From contig CM023448.1 in NCBI GenBank assembly GCA_013339765.2, positions 113,592,008-113,656,007 of the forward strand: a stretch of DNA of 64,000 nucleotides. Reading direction: 5' to 3'. Below, piece by piece: positions 59,060-64,000 of the stretch. Under the pieces are notes generated by a model. It was not told the DNA's origin and did no database searches. It saw only the letters and a list, made by a program, of their open reading frames with translations. A program made the position numbers and the translations under genes. Numbering within the stretch: position 1 is the first letter of the stretch; each line of letters starts with the position of its first letter. The DNA is from Haemaphysalis longicornis. Lineage: Eukaryota; Arthropoda; Arachnida; Ixodida; Ixodidae.

Positions 59060-59420
59060 TTGGGCGAGCGTGCGGCGAAAATGAACTCAATCCGCTCGCT
59101 ACGCAGCTCAGGCGGCCGCCATCTTGCGTTGCGCCCGGGACATCCAATCAGGAGGGTCGTTGTTCTGGTGCCCCGACCGGATGGACCAATAGCGCTTCAG
59201 CATATATTTCTAGCTTCGTTTGTGCGTCGTTTCTTTTCTGCCGTTTGTCGTCACTTGTGAATGAACGAAGATAAAAGAGACGAGCACCTAACCCACTGAA
59301 AGACGATTATGCTTTAGCTCGGCCGATCTAACCATATCGTCAAAATGGCCGCGCCGTTAACACGTAGCACCGTTGCGGATAGAGCGCTCCGAAAATTGCC
59401 GTTTTTAAATCGCCCTTTTG
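59060..59420. promoter_or_regulatory. GC-rich patch with YY1-like and CCAAT-like words (speculative)
   Basis: GCCGCCATCTTG at 59115-59126, CCAATCAGG at 59145, and AAAATGGCCGCG at 59344 in otherwise AT-rich intron. Such words occur in housekeeping promoters but also in transposon leaders. No transcript evidence. Confidence 0.2.
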
Positions 59421-60920
59421 CGCTTTAGTTTGTCATCGGATAAAAAGTATTTTTTATGCACTTTGCGACGCTTTTCAGCGTAAAAACTGCAGACGCACAG
59501 AATAGGAGTGAGGTACATAGAAGCCGAATATGTGGGTTTCAAAAAAACAAAGTGTTTTTTCATTTTCCGAAGTTGAAAGCCCTCCCCCCTTAACAGTTGC
59601 GGTGTGTAGTTATAATGGATGTATGCCAAAGTTTCTCACTCGTACCCGCACGTTGTTTACCCAATCAGCGAGACCATGCGCGTACAACTTGGCATGCGGT
59701 TTTACGGCCGCGGACGAAAACCGTTTCGTGACTCCGTAAACACGCTGTTTTCTTTCATGCTGTCTTGGCGCACCGACCTACCTCACAGAGGAAGGAAGTT
59801 GGGGAAAAAGCGGATAAGATAAGTGTCCAATCTGTTATTTACAGGAACAGTACATATTTTTTAACAGCTTGAGCTTGTGGAGGGGGGGGGGGAGCATGCA
59901 TCGGGCATGGGGCACAGCTTAGTTTAGGAATGAACAACTGTAAGGGGGAGGGAGGAGGACGGAGTGATCTCTTGCTAAAAAGCTATTAATAAAAAGGCAG
60001 AAAGAAGGAAAAAGGGGTAATGCTAACACAATTAACAATCGCATTCAATTCCCTTCGTACAGCTTTCAGCTGCTGGAATGGGGTTATGGGGTGCCAGTGG
60101 TCAGCTTCAACAGGAAGCCACGTTTCACCAGATACTGATAGCACAGTGCCACCAGCACACCGAATGTCGGGAAAGCACGTAGTCCGAGGAAGCCTCACCT
60201 CGCCAGAATTTGCGCGATTGGCATGGCATTCGTGCTTCGAAGACAAGAGAGTTTTACAGCAATGCTGTATACCTTTAACCCCCCACCCCCCCCCCCCGAC
60301 GGTTTCATCTCCGTTAATTAGAACAGCATTCCCCGTTACGCACAGCAAGCGATGCAGGCAGCGTAATTTCGTCGTCAGGCATTTAGTACACAGCATAACA
60401 GAACACACGAAATCAACAAAGACGTCCGAAGCGGCGAGCCCCACGTTCCACACCACGATGCGGCGAAATGCTGGCCGAGTTCACGCTCACAAAAATTAGG
60501 CGGGCAAAGCTTCCTTGCTTAAACGTCTTCAACATGGGGACTCCCGATAACATGATGCCGACCTTTGATTAACGCTACAGGACGCTCAGTTTGCGCCGTA
60601 TTTGTCCCGCGCGAACTTTGTAATAGTCGCAGTTAATTAAGTGATGTTATGGAACAATAAGCTTGGAATGGCTTCAGTTGACTTCGGGGCAGACTTTGCT
60701 AAAAAAATGTTCACGTTAAAAATCGGCATCAAAAATATGTGTTACTAGTTTATTACTGGTCATCAACCTTGCACCAATACTCTGTATGCGCACGCGCCGC
60801 AAAGGATTTCGATGCTCCCCACTCCGCAATCGTCCAAGGTAAGCATTAAACATGAGCGAACATCCTGTTGGATACTCAATGAGCGCAGGCCCCGAGGAAA
60901 ACAGCAGCTGCTGCACTCAC
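59421..60920. other. NTE intron 1/2, right part, nothing recognised
   Basis: G-run at about 59881-59891 and C-run near 60289. No feature supported. Confidence 0.45.
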
Positions 60921-61054
60921 TCGTAGCACTGTGTGGACGTGAGGAAGCCAACCCGTGTTGCCACCTTGGCCTTCCGGGTGAAGATGGGGGACTCGCCCGT
61001 GAGCACCTCCAGCGCGCCCGTGATGTCCCCCACATGGGCAATGTACAGCATGTC
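60921..61054 (-). CDS. sws: NTE exon 1 (local numbering): CNB-like domain 2, second half
   Basis: Encodes DMLYIAHVGDITGALEVLTG and continues through SPIFTRKAKVATRVGFL to a final CYE. It aligns with the human stretch around the VGQLAVLTGE phosphate-binding-cassette-like loop of the second cyclic-nucleotide-binding-like domain. The acceptor is CTCTTTTCCAG and the donor is GA|GTGAGT. The length is 134 bp: phase 0 in, two bases out (GA), completed to GAG by the next exon. The exon upstream, which should encode the first strands of this domain, was not found between 61055 and 64000. Confidence 0.9.
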
Positions 61055-61597
61055 CTGGAAAAGAGGGGTCCTCCGTTCAGCTACCTACATATCCAGGCTT
61101 ACCTGCGGGACTGCTCAATGGGTCCCCAGCAGCCTGATGGAACAAAACATGGGTAGGTAGTCCCATCCGAAAACTTTTAAGTAGGTAATCGTAGGAGTGA
61201 AACGTCGAAGTGACTCCACAACCCTACCTTAAAGGGAGGAGCAAAAATTTAAAGCAATCTGAAAATGGCATGAGAGGGGTGATATTTAGGGGGTTAAACC
61301 TGTGAGTGGCTGCGGTGGAGTTGGCAAAGGAAATTGACGCGTCACTATAGATTTAAGTGCCAACACACTCATGTACATCAGTGTTAGAGTGTGTGGAGTG
61401 ATAGGTGGACAGCACGTGTCAATGACAAGAAGTCACCATCCCATAGGTGATATATGAATCTAACACCTTCTGCTGTATATCAAACAGGTAGGTGTATTTT
61501 TTTTTTTTGAAAGCGCGATATTACTGGGTTCAGCTGTAATAACAATGAAGATAGTAGCAAAGTAAAATATTAAATATAATAAAAAAAGCATTAATTA
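61055..61597. other. Intron upstream of exon 1, nothing recognised
   Basis: Expected to be part of the intron preceding local exon 1; no earlier NTE exon found. Confidence 0.45.
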
Positions 61598-61725
61598 TAG
61601 GTGCACGAATATTCGAAAACTTCGAATATTTGATTTGATTTGAATTATTTGGTATTCGATTCAATTCGAATGAAAGTCTCATTATTCAAAATATTAGAAC
61701 CCCCAAAGTTAAAAAAAAACAGCAG
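61598..61725. mobile_element. Fragment of the hAT family at 31461
   Basis: It begins TAGGTGCACGAATATTCGAA and continues with TTCGAATATTTGATTTG, GGTATTCGATTCAATTCGAA and ATTCAAAATATTAGAAC, following the subterminal region of the hAT element. The other end was not found. Confidence 0.6.
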
Positions 61726-62840
61726 TATTCAGAACATGTCTCAACCACTAAGTTGCGAAACATATACACCACGAAAGGTTGGTACTTTTGCAAAGGTTGT
61801 ATTGGTGTTCTGTCGTTGTCGGCGTGCGGCAATGTGTACGTGCTTGAGCAAGCTGTCGCAATGAAATGCAGATATTATTATAAAGACAACCACCTAAATT
61901 AAAAGGTGGCTAACGTGGAATGACGCTGACATCGCGAAATAAAACAGGAATAATTAAGAAAAGAAAGAGAAGTCTCCTATAAGCAAGCAGTGTACAGTTC
62001 TACATTAATGAACCTGCGACAAACATCGCACCGACTGGACGCTTGCTCTTACGAATTGTGCTACGATGGTACATTTTGACCATGATACAAGCTAAAACGA
62101 GTGGGAGGTGCAAATGCAAGTGGGAGGTAGCAAGCTGCCATTTGTAGACATGTTTAGACTGATAAAGGGCGCACATATGTGCACTTCGCCTGCAGCCGTC
62201 AATTGCGTGGTGCTGGCCCTATAGACAAAAGCCACGCTTACGATGGTCGCGTTGATCACCTTGTCAGTCACATTATTTATCAGACAAGATCAAGGCCGCT
62301 TACAGCTGCCGTTGCTGCTATATAGAATAATCTGCCCAACTGCCCAGGAATGAAACGCTAAGCAGGCGCGCTGCACCCTGACAGATCAGGCAGGCATGCC
62401 ACACATTGCGGAAATTCCGTGCAAACGCTTGGCGGCAAAGCCGAATGCAGTGTGTTAATGGAAGAGGCGGCTTCCGTGTGTCAACAAGTAGTCCGTTTTC
62501 TTTAGCACATTCACGGCAGCCGAGTGTGCTCATAGACTATACAGCCGTTATAAATTGGCAACTAATTTTTTGAGGCAAGATGGTATTGAATATTTGAAGC
62601 AAAACATCTACAAGCTTGCCTAGAATGTTCAGTGCGCACACGGATTTACATCCGCAGCTACGTTAGCATGTGTTGCTCCGCTGTAAGCATAAGATTTGTG
62701 AGCTCTTCTCAGAGTGGTTCTACGTCAATCTACCCCTGTCATGAAGGAAAAAAAGCATTACCCTCACTCTAAAGTGGTTGTTTACCACCAGGAAGATTCA
62801 CGGGAAAACTGGGTTAACACTCTCGTGACCGCGCCTATTC
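61726..62840. other. Unannotated intron or flank
   Basis: No NTE exon or element end recognised; may include hAT interior. Confidence 0.4.
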
Positions 62841-62854
62841 CCATCGGTAGTGTG

Positions 62855-63092
62855 ACCCGCCGCGGTGGCTCAGTGGCTAAGGCGTTGCGCTGCTGAGCAC
62901 AAGGTCGCGGGTTCGATTCCCGGCCGCGGCGGCCGCTTTTCTGATGGAGGCGAAAAGCAAAAACGCCCGTGTGTACGAGATTTCGGCGCACGATAAAGAT
63001 CCCCAGGTGGTCAAAATTAATCCGGAGCCCTCCACTACGGCGCACCTCATCGCCTGCGTTGCGTCGGCGCGTTAAACCCCACAATCAATCAA
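62855..63092 (+). repeat. Full-length tRNA-derived SINE with perfect 14-bp target duplication
   Basis: Head with GCCGCGGTGGCTCAGTGGCT and B-box GGTTCGATTCC (RNA polymerase III internal promoter), linker CTGATGGAGGC, conserved body (GATCCCCAGGTGGTCAAAAT) and tail ACAATCAATCAA. CCATCGGTAGTGTG is repeated exactly at 62841-62854 and 63093-63106. It looks like a recent insertion. Confidence 0.95.
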
Positions 63093-63106
63093 CCATCGGT
63101 AGTGTG

Positions 63107-64000
63107 TTACTGATGAATACAAATTCAAATTCTCCGAGCGCTTCTGGACAGCTAACGCCATCCAAGGGGTAGAAGAGGAAGTATATCATGGGTTTCACTT
63201 TCAAGTTTCTTTTCTCTGTTGTGAGGGGGGATTTTTAAAGCTCCTTCGCAGTCGGGCTCACGTGGTGCTGGTTATGGTGCCGATGCCACTTGCCAATGCT
63301 CCATGGGAACGGCGAATTTTGACAGATTCCGATGAATCTGAGCTGTAATCTCTGGATGATGGTAGCAGCACAGGCACATAAGACAACTTCGACTCGTCAG
63401 ACTTCAGTACGGACGGCGAAAGTGCGTCAAACTGCCCCAGAACATCAGCAAGTATCCGCCGGTAAGTTTCGCTTTCTCCTCAGGCCGTTCTATGGCTGCT
63501 GCGCATTGGTGCAAACATATCCGGCCTGTTCTAAAGGTCACAACTCTTACCTGCAGGGTGTCGACTTCGTTCAGACGGAACCAACCTTTGTTTCACAGCA
63601 TCAAGAAACTGCTTCGCGCGGTGGCATGACAGGCATTAGTGCTTATAATTTTGTATGTATGCAACTAAGTTTTGTACTTACAGAGATCATATTTGCAGTA
63701 TTATTATATAAGGGCCTTGTGTTTAAGGTGTATATGTCAACTTTTTTATGATTACCGTGAGCAAAGTAACATTAATGTTTTCATCTTTTGTTACTTTTTT
63801 TTCTTTTGATAATTTTTTGATAACATTCGTGACAAATCTAGTGTTTGAATTAATACTTGTTGGACAGCCCTATCATTCCACTATCATTTCATACCTTACA
63901 CTTTAGCATCAATCATGATCTGTGGCAGGAAAAAAATATTTCTTACGACTACCCAAAAACAACCGATTTTTCCACAGTCACGAAAGTGTTAAACCTGCTT
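63107..64000. other. Right edge, unrecognised (possible decayed transposon)
   Basis: An acidic, stop-broken plus-strand stretch near 63310-63470 (RRILTDSDESEL, then FDSSDFSTDGESAS) recalls transposase N-termini but is not diagnostic. No NTE exon seen. Confidence 0.3.

Larger units (their letters stand above)
2318..61054 (-). other. sws: Neuropathy target esterase gene (PNPLA6/7, Swiss cheese orthologue), partial, 18 exons plus one duplicate
   Basis: NTE family proteins are ER-anchored serine lysophospholipases that hydrolyse (lyso)phosphatidylcholine to glycerophosphocholine. The catalytic Ser is the target of neuropathic organophosphates. The exons seen here encode, in order, the end of CNB-like domain 2, CNB-like domain 3, a helical linker and a complete patatin domain (GGGGARGCAHVG loop, GVSIG elbow, DGGYVNN Asp motif). 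The match to Drosophila sws and human PNPLA6 is collinear from exon 1 to exon 18, with GT/GC-AG borders and compatible phases. The 5' part (membrane helix, CNB1, start codon) is beyond 64000. The 3' end is uncertain: it is either at the stop near 2371, at a short extra exon ending at 2318, or to the left of the window. Introns reach about 9.4 kb and hold nearly all the transposons listed. Two exons carry one-base frame breaks; all others are open. Family identity is essentially certain; functionality of this exact sequence is not. Confidence 0.93.

Noticed and set aside
62855..62930. Apparent tRNA gene with A and B boxes
   Set aside because: It is the head of a SINE: followed by the SINE body and tail and flanked by a target duplication; no proper cloverleaf acceptor stem.
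63310..63750. Possible piggyBac N-terminus
   Set aside because: Acidic residues with several stops only; no finger, DDD block or TTAA ends found.
1..64000. Whole NTE locus as an old processed or decayed pseudogene
   Set aside because: It has introns with intact splice sites and 16 of 18 exon positions are open and highly conserved; the single-base breaks are better explained by local errors or recent mutations.

Overview
This window is nuclear DNA of an ixodid (hard) tick, most likely a metastriate. The evidence is (1) several copies of a tRNA-derived SINE of the Ruka type known from Rhipicephalus and relatives, with a (AATC)n-type 3' tail, (2) long AT-rich introns packed with pogo/Tigger, piggyBac and hAT DNA transposons plus a Penelope-like element, and (3) a protein whose nearest recognisable relative is arthropod Swiss cheese / neuropathy target esterase.

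I recognise one host gene. It lies on the minus strand and is the tick orthologue of neuropathy target esterase (NTE, PNPLA6/PNPLA7; Drosophila sws). Eighteen exons plus one duplicate exon run from 61054 down to 2472, possibly ending at 2318 or 2371. They encode about 740 residues: the end of cyclic-nucleotide-binding-like domain 2 (exons 1-2), domain 3 (exons 2-5), the linker and NTE-specific region (exons 6-10), and the patatin phospholipase domain (exons 11-18). The patatin domain has the GGGGAR oxyanion loop, the GVSIG nucleophile elbow and the catalytic Asp. Exon numbers are local to this window. The membrane anchor, domain 1 and the first half of domain 2 must lie to the right of 64000. 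Every splice phase agrees with its neighbour apart from three single-base discrepancies: one missing base in exon 12 and one extra base in each copy of exon 15.

The exon carrying the catalytic Asp is duplicated in tandem (9694-9811 and 10378-10495). The copies have the same length, phase and splice borders but diverged protein sequence, which suggests mutually exclusive splicing. Both copies carry one extra base at the same codon boundary.

All other supportable features are mobile DNA or simple repeats in the introns. From left to right: Tigger elements at 914-2151 and 3484-4376; a MITE pair at 13807 and 16736; a Tigger transposase relic (20235-24440) broken by a SINE and a second Tigger; a Tigger with apparent filler DNA (27162-28468); an hAT element holding a Tigger (31461-33048); TTAA-flanked piggyBac-type elements (35666, 41279, 42541); further Tigger relics (38051, 40271, 47238, 51937, 53152); a Penelope-like 3' end (about 56480-57130); and an intact SINE with a perfect 14-bp target duplication (62855-63092). 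I saw no CRISPR, rRNA gene, true tRNA gene or bacterial operon.

All calls come from reading the sequence and from remembered family features; no search was run. Transposon coding fragments are described as relics only.
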